Shown piece after piece: positions 15,422-23,665 of a DNA stretch of 34,482 nucleotides (position 1 is its first letter; every line of letters begins with the position of its first letter). The notes beneath the pieces are model-generated. The model ran no database searches. It was not told the DNA's origin and saw nothing but the letters and a program-made list of their open reading frames with translations. The DNA is from a virus: IMG/VR virus record IMGVR_UViG_3300048835_000554, positions 1 to 34,482 of that record. One strand, written 5' to 3'. A program made the translations under genes and the position numbers.

Positions 15422-15730
15422 ATGACCAAGAACACGATCAGCAGGTTGGGTATCGGAAAGCGGACGGGGCGGAACATCCCGCCGAACACCGTGGTGAGGC
15501 AGGCCTGCGACCGCTGCGGCCGGGTTCTCGGCCACTTCGCCTCCGCGCACGACGGCACGCCCGAAGGCATGGTCGCCGCAGCGAAGCGGGCATCCGACGA
15601 GATGTTCCTCGCCTTCGACGAGGTGTCGAACATCAACAGCGCGATCCTCGCCACAGACGAAACCGGTGCGCCGCGGTGGACCATCTCGCCCAACTTCCGG
15701 GTCATCGAAGAGGTCGGCCCGGTCAGATGA
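15422..15730 (+). CDS. Small protein with CxxC zinc-like knuckle
   Basis: ATG 15422 is preferred over an upstream ATG because GGAGATCCCACC precedes it. The 102-residue protein has a basic N-terminus, C29-DR-C32 followed by H38, then helices (DGTPEGMVAAAKRASDEMFLAFDEV). One CxxC pair is insufficient for a full zinc finger by itself, but a dimer could complete it. The fourth gene of the rightward cassette; no family recognised. Confidence 0.75.
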   Translation: MTKNTISRLGIGKRTGRNIPPNTVVRQACDRCGRVLGHFASAHDGTPEGMVAAAKRASDEMFLAFDEVSNINSAILATDETGAPRWTISPNFRVIEEVGPVR

Positions 15731-15829
15731 AACGCTATCGACGGGGCATGTCGCCCCACGGGACCCCGCCCCCAGAAGACGCGGGACACGGGCTTGGCCA
15801 GCCCCAACACGGCCAAAGGAGACACGGTT

Positions 15830-16396
15830 ATGAAGAAGGACCAGATCAAGCTCGGCGGAACCTATCTCGCCAAGGTCACCGACAAGGTGGTGCCCGTCCG
15901 CCTCGACGCGGAGAACCGGCACGGCGGGTGGGACGCGACCAACCTCGTCACCAACAAGAAGGTCCGCATCAAGAGCGCCCAGCGCCTGCGCGGGCCGGCC
16001 CCGGACCGCGAGGCAAAACAGCGGGCCAAAGCCGTCGCCGAGGCGCAGGCGACGGACGTCGCCAACGCCGATGCGATCAACCCCGACGTGGTGCCGCTCT
16101 CCGAAGCGATGAAAACGACCAAGGCAGCCAAGGCGAAGAAGACGCCGGCGGAACCGAAGGAGAAGAAGACCAGCGGACTGGACGCCGCCTACGACGTGCT
16201 CAGGGCCAAAGGCGAGCCGATGACCTGCAAGGCCATCGTGGAGGAGATGCTCGCCAAGGGCATGTGGACGACCAACGGCAAGACGCCCGCCGCGACCATC
16301 TACAGCGCCATGCTCCGCGAGATCGACGCCAAGCCCGGCGAGAGCCGCTTCGCCAAGACCGCGCGGGGCCTCTTCACCGCCAACACCGGGAAGTGA
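15830..16396 (+). CDS. HARE-HTH domain protein
   Basis: ATG 15830 follows AAAGGAGACACGGTT. The 188-residue protein has a small N-terminal beta domain (KLGGTYLAKVTDKVVPVRL, KKVRIKSAQRL), a lysine/alanine-rich linker (residues about 60-112) and a C-terminal HARE-HTH winged-helix (residues about 115-188) with LDAAYDVLRAKGEPMTCKAIV, EEMLAKGMW and TPAATIYSAMLREI. HARE-HTH domains occur in chromatin proteins and bacterial restriction and DNA-repair systems. It could bind phage DNA or RNA polymerase as a regulator. Confidence 0.88.
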   Translation: MKKDQIKLGGTYLAKVTDKVVPVRLDAENRHGGWDATNLVTNKKVRIKSAQRLRGPAPDREAKQRAKAVAEAQATDVANADAINPDVVPLSEAMKTTKAAKAKKTPAEPKEKKTSGLDAAYDVLRAKGEPMTCKAIVEEMLAKGMWTTNGKTPAATIYSAMLREIDAKPGESRFAKTARGLFTANTGK

Positions 16397-16405
16397 GGTC
16401 ACGCC

Positions 16406-16762
16406 ATGCGCCGCAGCATCAGAGACCGCGACATCACCTTCCGCCACGAGGACGGGTGTCTCGTCCGCACGGTAGCGGGCGCGGACGGGCGCACCTACAC
16501 CCACCGCTGCTCGCTGGATGTGTTCGAGAAGGTCGCCTGGGTTCTGGAGGAAACGCCCGCCGAAGGTAATGGCATCGCCATCGGCCAGATCGCCAGCACC
16601 GAACACCTCCCGCACACCCAGGTGGACGTCACGCTGGCGTTCCTCCACGAGCGCGGAATCATCGACCGCCGGCACCGGCGGAACTATCCGGCCAGCCCCA
16701 GCGTCCATCTCGACGCGATGGTCGAGTGGCACGCACTCCGCGAAGAACCCAGACCCGCCTGA
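16406..16762 (+). CDS. Winged-helix-like protein, last gene of rightward cassette
   Basis: The 118-residue protein starts at ATG 16406, 9 nt after the previous stop, with GAGG upstream. Residues 1-35 form a small beta region (DITFRHEDGCLVRTVAGADG). The rest suggests a winged helix: CSLDVFEKVAWVLEE, IAIGQIASTEHLPHTQVDVTLAFLHERGIIDRRHRRNY, where the helix before ERGII would be the recognition helix. It ends just before a rho-independent terminator and is convergent with the cytosine methyltransferase gene. Probably a DNA-binding regulator. Confidence 0.8.
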   Translation: MRRSIRDRDITFRHEDGCLVRTVAGADGRTYTHRCSLDVFEKVAWVLEETPAEGNGIAIGQIASTEHLPHTQVDVTLAFLHERGIIDRRHRRNYPASPSVHLDAMVEWHALREEPRPA

Positions 16763-16764
16763 AA

Positions 16765-17433
16765 TCATCTCACCACCTCCGCTTCTCCCACCCCGGCCCC
16801 CGCAACAGCGGCCGGGGTTTCTCCGGTGTGAGCCGCAAGCCCACCCGGCCGATTCGCCTCGAACGCCGCCCGTGCGAACCCCATCGGCGTCTCACTGCGC
16901 AGGTTGCCGCGCTCCGGCGACGGCGGCATGCGATGGATGATGTTGCCGAGCACCGGCTCGACCCGGCGCTTGGGCGGCATGATGAACCCGCCGCCTGTCC
17001 ACAGGCATGTTTTCTTCGTCCAAGGATCGCCGTAATCACAGGGGTCGAACGTGTGGTCGGGTCGACGGAAGTGGCTGGCGATCACGGACACGGGGTTCTC
17101 GACCATCCACGGCGCACCGGTCCACTGGCATCGCTGCACGCACGCGCCGAAGATGTCGATGGCCTCCGACAGCGCCCTCAGCCCCTTGCCCCGGAACCAC
17201 CGTGCCCCGGAGACGGCCAGATGCGTGCAGGGCGGAAAGGCGAAGGCGATGACGTAGTCCCGCCTCGGCGGCAGCCAGTCGCGCACGTCCGCCCCGACGC
17301 GGACCAGCTGGCCGTCACGGTGCTCTCCCGGCTCATGACGCGTGTCCACTATCCAGCACTCATAGCCCGCCTCCAACCAGGGGCGGACCATGTTGCCGGT
17401 GTAGTCGCAGAGACTCAGCACGATCCGGTCCAT
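16765..17433 (-). CDS. Dcm-like DNA cytosine methyltransferase
   Basis: ATG 17433 overlaps the upstream methyltransferase stop as TGATG with GGAGG upstream. The 222-residue protein keeps cytosine-5 methyltransferase hallmarks: FPPC at 66-69 (catalytic Cys in motif IV), then HLAVSG, and VENP at 111-114 in place of the motif VI ENV. SLCDYTGNMVRPWLEAGY replaces the usual FAGxGG SAM motif. It is short and lacks an obvious target recognition domain, as in a subgroup of phage and environmental Dcm-like proteins whose activity is not always shown. The last 40 residues are A/G-rich and overlap the terminator of the facing operon. Likely modifies phage DNA; specificity unknown. Confidence 0.82.
   Translation of the reverse strand: MDRIVLSLCDYTGNMVRPWLEAGYECWIVDTRHEPGEHRDGQLVRVGADVRDWLPPRRDYVIAFAFPPCTHLAVSGARWFRGKGLRALSEAIDIFGACVQRCQWTGAPWMVENPVSVIASHFRRPDHTFDPCDYGDPWTKKTCLWTGGGFIMPPKRRVEPVLGNIIHRMPPSPERGNLRSETPMGFARAAFEANRPGGLAAHTGETPAAVAGAGVGEAEVVR
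16790..16820 (+). terminator. Intrinsic terminator of rightward cassette
   Basis: CCCCGGCC (16791-16798) pairs with GGCCGGGG (16810-16817) around an 11-nt loop and is followed by TTTCTCC; A16790 can pair with T16818. It lies 28 nt after the stop of the last rightward gene and inside the 3' end of the opposing methyltransferase gene. Confidence 0.65.
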
Positions 17434-18830
17434 CAGTTCACCTCCGCGGGCGTCGCTGCCGCGCCCCCCGGAATACCCGGAATGCGCTCGGCCTTCTTCC
17501 CGGTGAACTTCTCCCACCGCTGCACGATGACATCGCAGTAGAGCGTGTCGAGTTCCATCAGGAACGAGTGCCGTCCGGACTGTTCGGCGGCGATGAGCGT
17601 GCTGCCGCTGCCGCCGAAGAGATCGAGCACGTTCTCACCGGTCAGCGATGAGTACTGCATCGCGCGGACAGCCAGCTCGACCGGCTTCTCGGTCAGGTGG
17701 ACCATCGACTGCGGGTTGACCTTCTTGACCTCCCACACGTCGGTCGCATTGTTGGGGCCGTAGAACTTGTGGCCCGCGCCTTCGCGCCAGCCGTAGAAGC
17801 ACCACTCGTGGTTCCCCATGAAGTCCTTGCGCGTCAGCACCGGGTGTCCCTTCACCCAGATGATGGCCTGCGTGAAGTAGAGCGCGTTGGCCTTGAAGAC
17901 CGGCGGGTAGTTGGCGACGTTGGCGTAGCCGCCCCAGACGTAGAACGCCCGGCCGGGCTCCAGCACGCGGGCGATATTGCCGAACCACGCCTGAAGCATC
18001 TGGTCGAACGCTTCGTCGGAGACGAAGTCGTTGGCCAGGGGCCGGTCCTTGGCGCGGAGTTGCCGATGCGTGGCCTGTGCCTTCTCCGGGTGCCGGGCCA
18101 GGTCAAGCCCCTGGTGGTGCGTCAGGTCCGTGCCCTTGCGTCCGGCGCGGTGCCCGTCCTCGCCGCGATAGTCCACCTTCCTGGTGCCCTCGAAGCTCGA
18201 CAGCCCGGCGGCGATGGCGTTGTTGCTGCGCGGCTCGACCTTCACGTTGTACGGCGGGTCGGTATTCACCAGCTGGATGCGCGCGCCGTCCAGCAGACGG
18301 TCCACGTCCTCGGCCTTGCTGCTGTCGCCGCAGAGCAGGCGGTGGTTGCCGAGAATCCACAGGTCGCCGGGACGGGTGATGGCTTCGTCCGGGGGCGCGG
18401 GGATGTCATCGGGATCGGTCAGCCCGCCCTGCGCGCCGGGGTCAAGGAGCTGCGCCAGCGCCTCGGCGTCGAACCCCAACAGCGACAAGTCGTAGTTGGC
18501 TGCCTGGAGGTCTTTGATCTCGATCGGCAGCAGGTCGTAATTCCATTCGGCCAGCGTCGCGGTCTGGTTGTCGGCGATGCGGTACGCCTTGATCTTCTCC
18601 GGCGACAGGTCGCGCGCGACATGCACCGGCACCTGCTTAAGCCCCAGCTTCCGCGCCGCCTTCCAGCGCGTGTGGCCGACGATGATCACGTTCTGTTCGT
18701 CCACCACGATCGGCTGGCGGAATCCGAACTCCCGCAGGCTTGCCGCGACCGCGTCCACCGCGTCGTCATTGATGCGCGGGTTGGCCTCGTAGGGCCGCAC
18801 GTCTTCGATGTTCACCAGTTTCACATCCAT
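17433..18830 (-). CDS. ParB-N / N6-adenine DNA methyltransferase fusion
   Basis: The 465-residue protein has an N-terminal ParB/Srx-like domain (residues 1-95) with the VGHTRWKAAR signature at 51-60, then a beta-class amino-methyltransferase: DPPY at 191-194 and SAM-binding FGGSG at 405-409, with TEKPVEL before it. Between DPPY and residue 270 is a charged, His/Arg-rich insert (RGEDGHRAGRKGTDLTHHQG) of uncertain role. This fusion is common in phages and integrative elements and protects their DNA from restriction or marks it. GGAGAA precedes the ATG at 18830; the gene is coupled to the cytosine methyltransferase. Confidence 0.93.
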   Translation of the reverse strand: MDVKLVNIEDVRPYEANPRINDDAVDAVAASLREFGFRQPIVVDEQNVIIVGHTRWKAARKLGLKQVPVHVARDLSPEKIKAYRIADNQTATLAEWNYDLLPIEIKDLQAANYDLSLLGFDAEALAQLLDPGAQGGLTDPDDIPAPPDEAITRPGDLWILGNHRLLCGDSSKAEDVDRLLDGARIQLVNTDPPYNVKVEPRSNNAIAAGLSSFEGTRKVDYRGEDGHRAGRKGTDLTHHQGLDLARHPEKAQATHRQLRAKDRPLANDFVSDEAFDQMLQAWFGNIARVLEPGRAFYVWGGYANVANYPPVFKANALYFTQAIIWVKGHPVLTRKDFMGNHEWCFYGWREGAGHKFYGPNNATDVWEVKKVNPQSMVHLTEKPVELAVRAMQYSSLTGENVLDLFGGSGSTLIAAEQSGRHSFLMELDTLYCDVIVQRWEKFTGKKAERIPGIPGGAAATPAEVN

Positions 18831-18842
18831 GAATCGTTCTCC

Positions 18843-19214
18843 TCAAAAGGCCCGGCCGTGCCGGGGAGTCCGGGGGTTCGCCATTGCCAACAAACAAAAA
18901 CGCGCTTCCTGCCCGTTCCCCCGGCCATCAGGAGCGCCGGGGCCGGGGAAGGAACCATTGCCCCCCTGGGGGTCTGCCAGGTTGGCGGATTCGCCCCTTT
19001 CGCCCACGGCGGGCCGATCCTGGGGGTGGGGGTCGTTGGCCACCTCGCCGCGACCGACGCGACGTGGGCCAACGGGTGCGGACGGGTGGCCAACCGTTGC
19101 CACCTCCGACCGCACCCTCCCGCGCGTATGCGCGCGTTCGGGCGTATCGCGCGGGGGTGGGGGTGAGAGATGGGGTAACAGAGATGAGAGAGTTGTTGTT
19201 TCTTTACTATCCAT
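18843..19214 (-). CDS. Possible R/P/G-rich small protein (uncertain)
   Basis: A 123-codon frame from ATG 19214 (AAAGG 9 nt upstream) to a stop 12 nt before the methyltransferase start, with the next gene's ribosome site in the gap. The first 18 codons look natural (MDSKETTTLSSLLPHLS), but the rest is low-complexity Arg, Pro, Gly and Ala with partial repeats (VATVGHPSAP, RGEVANDPHPQ). The spacing favours a gene, while the composition favours a non-coding spacer. It could also be a leader whose DNA carries repeats. No family. Confidence 0.35.
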   Translation of the reverse strand: MDSKETTTLSSLLPHLSPPPPRDTPERAHTRGRVRSEVATVGHPSAPVGPRRVGRGEVANDPHPQDRPAVGERGESANLADPQGGNGSFPGPGAPDGRGNGQEARFCLLAMANPRTPRHGRAF

Positions 19215-19247
19215 GACTTACGACCTTTCCAGTTCCCGCATTCACCG

Positions 19248-19320
19248 ATGTGGCAACTCTGCGGTTTGTGGGGCAACCGACCGCCTTGCCACGCCAGTTA
19301 CCGCATGCGGATGCGGCAAC
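19248..19320. repeat. GGCAAC repeat cluster with dyad, candidate origin or operator
   Basis: The 10-mer RTGNGGCAAC occurs at 19248-19257 (ATGTGGCAAC), 19268-19277 (GTGGGGCAAC) and 19311-19320 (ATGCGGCAAC), spaced 20 and 43 bp, near whole helical turns. The third forms a 24-bp dyad with GTTACCGCAT at 19297-19306 around GCGG. A further inverted TTGCCAC is at 19286. The cluster lies between the primase gene end and the methyltransferase operon in the least coding part of the replication region. Confidence 0.5.
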
Positions 19321-19325
19321 TACAC

Positions 19326-19341
19326 GAGGCCTGCGGGCCTC
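19326..19341 (-). terminator. GAGGCC hairpin at primase stop
   Basis: GAGGCC-TGCG-GGCCTC is a perfect 6-bp inverted repeat overlapping the stop codon of the prim-pol gene. On the minus strand it is followed by GTGTAGTTG, which lacks a U-run, so it is at best a weak terminator or 3'-end stabiliser. Confidence 0.35.
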
Positions 19342-21634
19342 ACGCCGACAGGCGATAGCGCTGTCCAATGCGCCCTCCTTCGCTGGTTGAACCCACGTCA
19401 AACTCCAGCCGCCGCTGACCACGCAGGGCGTTGCGGACCTCCTCGATGTCCTTGTCGCTCCACTTCAGGCGGCGGGAGAGTTCCCAATGCGGCATCCACG
19501 CCTGACCGCGCCGCTGCCGCCAGCTCGTGAGCACCTCGATCATGCGTTTACAGCGGGCGTCGAACTCGCCCTCGGCGACATGCTGGCCGGCCATGAAGAG
19601 CATGCGGCGGGTCTGGTGGTCCACGAACCGCCAGGCCCAGCGCACGGCGGGTTCATCGATGCGGGGATTGCGATGGTTTTCGCTGACCGCGAAGTTGAGC
19701 GCCAGCTTGCGGGTCTTCTCATACGCCCGCGCCCAGATCGCCATCGCCGCCGGGTCGTCCTTTTCCTCGGCCTCGGCGTAGCGGTCGTCGGCGAAGGTGC
19801 GGCACTCCTCCATCGCGCCATCGGCGGCGGGCGTGGCCTCGACCAGCGCCGGCACCGGGTGCCAGTCCTGGAGATTGCCCGAGCCGCCGGGCCGGTAGTC
19901 GGCCCACCAGCGCGCGATGTCCAGAATGCTTGTCGGGAGCGGCCGCGTTACCGGCGTCTGCCCCCGTCCGCGCCGGCCCGCCTCCACGATCAGCAGGCGG
20001 GCGAAGAAGCCGTTGTTGAGCATGCGGATCGACAGCGCCCCGTAGTAGTACTTGGGCACCGCCGTTCCGAGCATGCACAGTGACGGCTGGTCGATGACGC
20101 CCGGGGCCGTCTTGCCGGCCTTCACCCGCATGGGGTAGACCGCGTTGCTGGAGGTGTAGAACTTCAGCAGCGCGTTCATGATGCTCTCGTGCCGGGCGTC
20201 GGAGGCCTGGTTGATGGCGTTCATCAAGCCGTCGATCTCGTCGGTCTGGAACAGCAGCGACGGCGTGAGGAACATGCGATCCTCGATCCCTTCGCCGCTG
20301 GCGAAACTGTCGCCGAGCGAATCCTGCAGCCCGGCCTCGATGCAGATGCGCTGATTGACCTTGCGCGGGTGGTCCTTGCCCGCCCCGGAGTTGGCCAGGG
20401 CCAGGACGTAGAGGCTGGTGCGGTTGTCGGCGGCGTCCCGGACCTTGCGCCCGGCCAGGAAGGATTGCAGCGTCAGCGCCGCCGCGAACGCCAGGACCGG
20501 CTGCGGGTACGGCGCGGTCGCCAGGGTGTGATCCATCACCTGCCGGATGAAGCCGGGCACATCGAGCAGCTCGTCGGGCATGGCCCCCGGATCGGGGATC
20601 TGCGGCTCAGAGGGTTCGGGCTCCGACTCGCCGCCCACGATGCCGGAGATGTCCACATCCCCCGCGCCATCGGCAGGACCACCATATCCCTCGGCGCGGA
20701 GCGCCCGGGCCGCCGCCGCGAAATCCCCGTTGTGTTCCAGGTGCGCGTAAACCGTGAACGGGCCATAGGCCTTGTTGGGCTCGAAGGGCGCGGCGCTGGA
20801 GGAGAAGACGTAGAAAACCCGGTCCCGCAGCGTGGCCGACCAGCCCGCGCTCCGGCCGGGCCTGCGCCAGTATTCATTCTCGCCCGGCCGAGCAAGGGTC
20901 CAGCCATGCTTGAGCAGCACGGCGCGGACGTCACCGCGCTGGGCATAATCATCCCCCGGCCGCAGGCCGCACGCCGGCGTGGCAGGGACCGGCTCGGGTT
21001 CAGGGCGCTGCTCGTTCAGGGTCCACGCCGCCGACAGCAGCATCTCCCGCTCGTCGGCCGTGACGACGGGCAGCGCGATGAGGGTGCCCTGGGTGATGCT
21101 GTAACCCTCGGAAGGCGCGCAGAGGAAGATGCCGCCCTCGCCGCGAGTTTCGATGAGGGTCAGCAGGATTGACCATGTGCCCTGCGCATCGCGCCGGGGC
21201 TGAAACGTCTTGCCGGCGACGCTGACGGGATTGCCGCTGGCCGTGACCAGCTTCCGCTGGGCGAGTTTGAGGTTACCGCAGACCGCGCCCTCACAGCGAT
21301 AGACGACATGCCGACCGCCGGAGGGGGTGGTTTCGATGACCAGGCGTTCCAGCAGGCCCGGGGCCGTCTCACGCACCAGGGCGCACCACGGCTCGAACGC
21401 CTCGCCGCCCAGGTCGAAGTCGATCATCTCCAGGTTGCCGGAGACCGCGCCGCACACCAGGCACAGCGCCTGGTGGTTGTTGGCGAACCACCCGCGCACC
21501 TCGGCGTCGGTCGGGAGTCGCTCCTGATAGGGCTTCCATGCGCGCAGCGCCACGCGCTTCTGTTCGCCCTCCCGCCACGCGGGAAGCACGCTCAGGCCGG
21601 CGCGGAGATATTCTTGAACCTGGTCCAGTTCCAT
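19340..21634 (-). CDS. Prim-pol / DUF3987-like helicase replication protein
   Basis: The 764-residue protein combines primer synthesis and DNA unwinding. Residues 1-200 are an archaeo-eukaryotic primase (prim-pol) domain with catalytic D72 and D74 in MIDFD and SGGRH ending in H109. Residues 210-320 form a linker with a small primase-associated region. Residues about 360-620 are a DUF3987-like P-loop ATPase with a variant Walker A NSGAGKD at 415-421 and Walker B LLFQTDEID at about 460-468. The end (residues 700-764) resembles a winged helix (MPHWELSRRLKWSDKDIEEVRNALR). It starts 12 nt after the upstream helicase stop. It is the likely replication initiator. Confidence 0.92.
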   Translation of the reverse strand: MELDQVQEYLRAGLSVLPAWREGEQKRVALRAWKPYQERLPTDAEVRGWFANNHQALCLVCGAVSGNLEMIDFDLGGEAFEPWCALVRETAPGLLERLVIETTPSGGRHVVYRCEGAVCGNLKLAQRKLVTASGNPVSVAGKTFQPRRDAQGTWSILLTLIETRGEGGIFLCAPSEGYSITQGTLIALPVVTADEREMLLSAAWTLNEQRPEPEPVPATPACGLRPGDDYAQRGDVRAVLLKHGWTLARPGENEYWRRPGRSAGWSATLRDRVFYVFSSSAAPFEPNKAYGPFTVYAHLEHNGDFAAAARALRAEGYGGPADGAGDVDISGIVGGESEPEPSEPQIPDPGAMPDELLDVPGFIRQVMDHTLATAPYPQPVLAFAAALTLQSFLAGRKVRDAADNRTSLYVLALANSGAGKDHPRKVNQRICIEAGLQDSLGDSFASGEGIEDRMFLTPSLLFQTDEIDGLMNAINQASDARHESIMNALLKFYTSSNAVYPMRVKAGKTAPGVIDQPSLCMLGTAVPKYYYGALSIRMLNNGFFARLLIVEAGRRGRGQTPVTRPLPTSILDIARWWADYRPGGSGNLQDWHPVPALVEATPAADGAMEECRTFADDRYAEAEEKDDPAAMAIWARAYEKTRKLALNFAVSENHRNPRIDEPAVRWAWRFVDHQTRRMLFMAGQHVAEGEFDARCKRMIEVLTSWRQRRGQAWMPHWELSRRLKWSDKDIEEVRNALRGQRRLEFDVGSTSEGGRIGQRYRLSA

Positions 21635-21645
21635 CGTGCCCTTCT

Positions 21646-23379
21646 TCAGAACGGGATGTCGTCATCCGCCGGCACGTACTCCGGCACCGCGTCCAGTCCG
21701 CTCTCGTCGGCGTCGCTGCGGACGTAGCCCGTGGCCGGAGGCCTCTCCCCAAGGGTGTGGCCGACGATGCGGTCGTACTTTTCGCCGGCGACGGTGCGCA
21801 CCTGGATCGCCTGCGTGGGCGCAAGCCCACCGGCCTGCGCGATGGCGACGGCGTCGTCCACGTTCTCCGGCGGCGGGTCATTGGAGCGCGTGCGCCACCA
21901 CGCCTCGGCCTTGGTGCGGGCGTAACTGCCGCGTGGATGATCGAAACAGACCCACTCGGAGACGTAGCGGTGCCAGCCGATCTGGTACTCGACCCGCATG
22001 GTCCGCGGATGATCAGGCGGCGCGTCGCGCTTGACGTGAACGCTGTAGAACACTTCCTGGACGTGGTGGTTGTTGGTTGTGGCCTGTCCCGACAGAATGC
22101 CGTCGGCCGAGGCCGTGGCCTCGTGCTTGGCCTTCTCGCGCTCCGGGAACACATGCCCGCACACCGGGCAGGCGGCGTATCCGGCGGCAACCAGCGCATG
22201 GCATTGCGGGCATTCCTTGGCCGGCGCTTCACCGCCACGGTTCTCGATCTCGGTCACGCGGATGGCATCGACGGGGCCGTGGCGCAGGACGTTGCCGCCG
22301 AAGTCCAGGACCAGGCAGTCGGGCTTGCCGTCGCAGAGCCGAAAACCCCGCCCCACCATCTGGTAATAGAGTCCGGGCGACATGGTCGGCCGCAACATCG
22401 CCACGCAATCCACGTTGGGCGCGTCGAATCCGGTGGTCAGCACGTTGACGTTGCAGAGAAACTTGAGCGGCTGGGCATTGCCGAAGAGTTCGCGCCCGCC
22501 CTGGCGGCGGAAGCGGGCGATGAGCACCTCACGTTCCGCGGGCGGGGTGTCGCCGGTGACGAAACCGCAGTCGACACCGTGGTCGCGCCGCAGCATGTCC
22601 ACGATGTGCTGGCCGTGCTGGATACCGGAGGCGAAGATCAGCACGGACTGCCGATCCCGCGCCTGCTCGACGATCTCGGCGCAGGCCGCGCGGACCAGAC
22701 CATCCTGATCCATGAGGTCTTCCACCTCGTTGGCGATGAACTCGCCTCCGCGCACATGCAGGTTTGACGTGTCGGCCTTGGTGATGCCCGCCTTGGTGCG
22801 CAGCGGGCACAGATAACCGTCGCGGATGAGTTCCTTGACACCCACCTCGTAGCAAACGTGGTTGAGGAAATGATCCGGTTGGCAGATCAGACCCGATGTC
22901 ATGCGGAACGGCGTGGCCGTCAACCCGATCACGCGGACGCGCGGATTCACGACGCGGGCGTCCTTGAGGAACGTCTGGTACATGCCCTCGCCCTCGGGCG
23001 GGATCATGTGCGCCTCGTCGATGATCACCAGGTCGAAGGCGTCGAGTTCGGCGGCGCGGCGGAACACCGACTGGATGCCCGCCACGATCACCGGGTGTTC
23101 GGTGTCGCGTCGCCCCAGGCCCGCCGAGTAGAGGCCGACGTGCAGTTGCGGGGCCATGCGATCCAGCGTGCCCGCGGTCTGCGCGAGCAGTTCCTTCACA
23201 TGCGCCAACACCAGGACGCGCCCGTTCCAGCGCGTCACCGCGTCGTCGCAGAGCGTGGCCATGACGGGCGTCTTGCCGCCTCCGGTGGGGATCACGACGA
23301 CGGGGTTGTCGTCGCGCTGCCGCAGGTGGGCGTACACCGCGTCGACGGCTTCGCGCTGATAGGGTCTAAGCGTCACCAT
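21646..23379 (-). CDS. SF2 DEAH helicase, RadD-like
   Basis: The 577-residue helicase has LRPYQREAV (Q-like motif), Walker A PTGGGKT at 31-37, DEAH at 121-124, GLTATPFR at about 155-162, TTGFDAPNVD and YYQMVGRGFR (motifs V and VI). A zinc ribbon CPQCHALVAAGYAACPVCG follows at about 400-420, as in RadD proteins. The C-terminal 150 residues are a less conserved extension ending in DDDIPF, an acidic hydrophobic tail like those that bind SSB. RadD-type helicases act in recombination and fork repair with RecA. The gene lies between the prim-pol and the small gene before RusA. Confidence 0.92.
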   Translation of the reverse strand: MVTLRPYQREAVDAVYAHLRQRDDNPVVVIPTGGGKTPVMATLCDDAVTRWNGRVLVLAHVKELLAQTAGTLDRMAPQLHVGLYSAGLGRRDTEHPVIVAGIQSVFRRAAELDAFDLVIIDEAHMIPPEGEGMYQTFLKDARVVNPRVRVIGLTATPFRMTSGLICQPDHFLNHVCYEVGVKELIRDGYLCPLRTKAGITKADTSNLHVRGGEFIANEVEDLMDQDGLVRAACAEIVEQARDRQSVLIFASGIQHGQHIVDMLRRDHGVDCGFVTGDTPPAEREVLIARFRRQGGRELFGNAQPLKFLCNVNVLTTGFDAPNVDCVAMLRPTMSPGLYYQMVGRGFRLCDGKPDCLVLDFGGNVLRHGPVDAIRVTEIENRGGEAPAKECPQCHALVAAGYAACPVCGHVFPEREKAKHEATASADGILSGQATTNNHHVQEVFYSVHVKRDAPPDHPRTMRVEYQIGWHRYVSEWVCFDHPRGSYARTKAEAWWRTRSNDPPPENVDDAVAIAQAGGLAPTQAIQVRTVAGEKYDRIVGHTLGERPPATGYVRSDADESGLDAVPEYVPADDDIPF

Positions 23380-23665
23380 GCTCGGCGTGTTCTCCGTTCT
23401 GATTGCGGTGCCTCTTCCTGGGGCGCTGGCGATACCACTGAAGGACGGCGTTGCGGTCGCGGATCGGCTGGGTGGATGCGATCAGAGCCTTGACGAAGCG
23501 CAGGGTCGGGTCGATTTCCGTGGCGTAGGACCGGTCGTAATAGATGTGGAAGGACCAAAGCCGGAACTTGGCCTCGATCTTCTTCCACAGCTCACCCGTC
23601 ACCGGTTCGGCAAGGCCCGCCGCACAAGAGGCAGCGCCGCAGCGGGAGTTGTTCGATTCGTACAT
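23366..23665 (-). CDS. Small unknown protein between RusA and helicase
   Basis: This 99-residue frame starts at ATG 23665 with GGAAGGAC upstream and overlaps RusA by 74 nt and the helicase by 14 nt. Residues 25-80 look like a real helical domain (GELWKKIEAKFRLWSFH, TLRFVKALIASTQPIRDRNAVLQWYRQR) with aromatic clusters, and the tail is basic. The long overlap with RusA covers its first 25 residues only, which are Cys/Ala rich and may be dispensable. No family recognised; context suggests DNA metabolism. Confidence 0.6.
   Translation of the reverse strand: MYESNNSRCGAASCAAGLAEPVTGELWKKIEAKFRLWSFHIYYDRSYATEIDPTLRFVKALIASTQPIRDRNAVLQWYRQRPRKRHRNQNGEHAEHGDA

Noticed and set aside
15727-15829. Possible tiny gene from ATG 15727 in the gap of the small-gene cassette
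   Set aside because: Its frame runs into a shadow of the HARE-HTH gene and has no ribosome site. Only a 5-bp GGGGC/GCCCC hairpin is visible in the gap.
14450-16768. 772-codon open frame on the minus strand opposite the small-gene cassette
   Set aside because: The plus-strand genes have good ribosome sites and recognisable domains (HARE-HTH, DUF6900-like). The minus frame shows only V/G/H/R-rich composition.
17697-19166. 489-codon plus-strand frame over the adenine methyltransferase
   Set aside because: It is a shadow of the methyltransferase gene, whose catalytic motifs are clear on the other strand.
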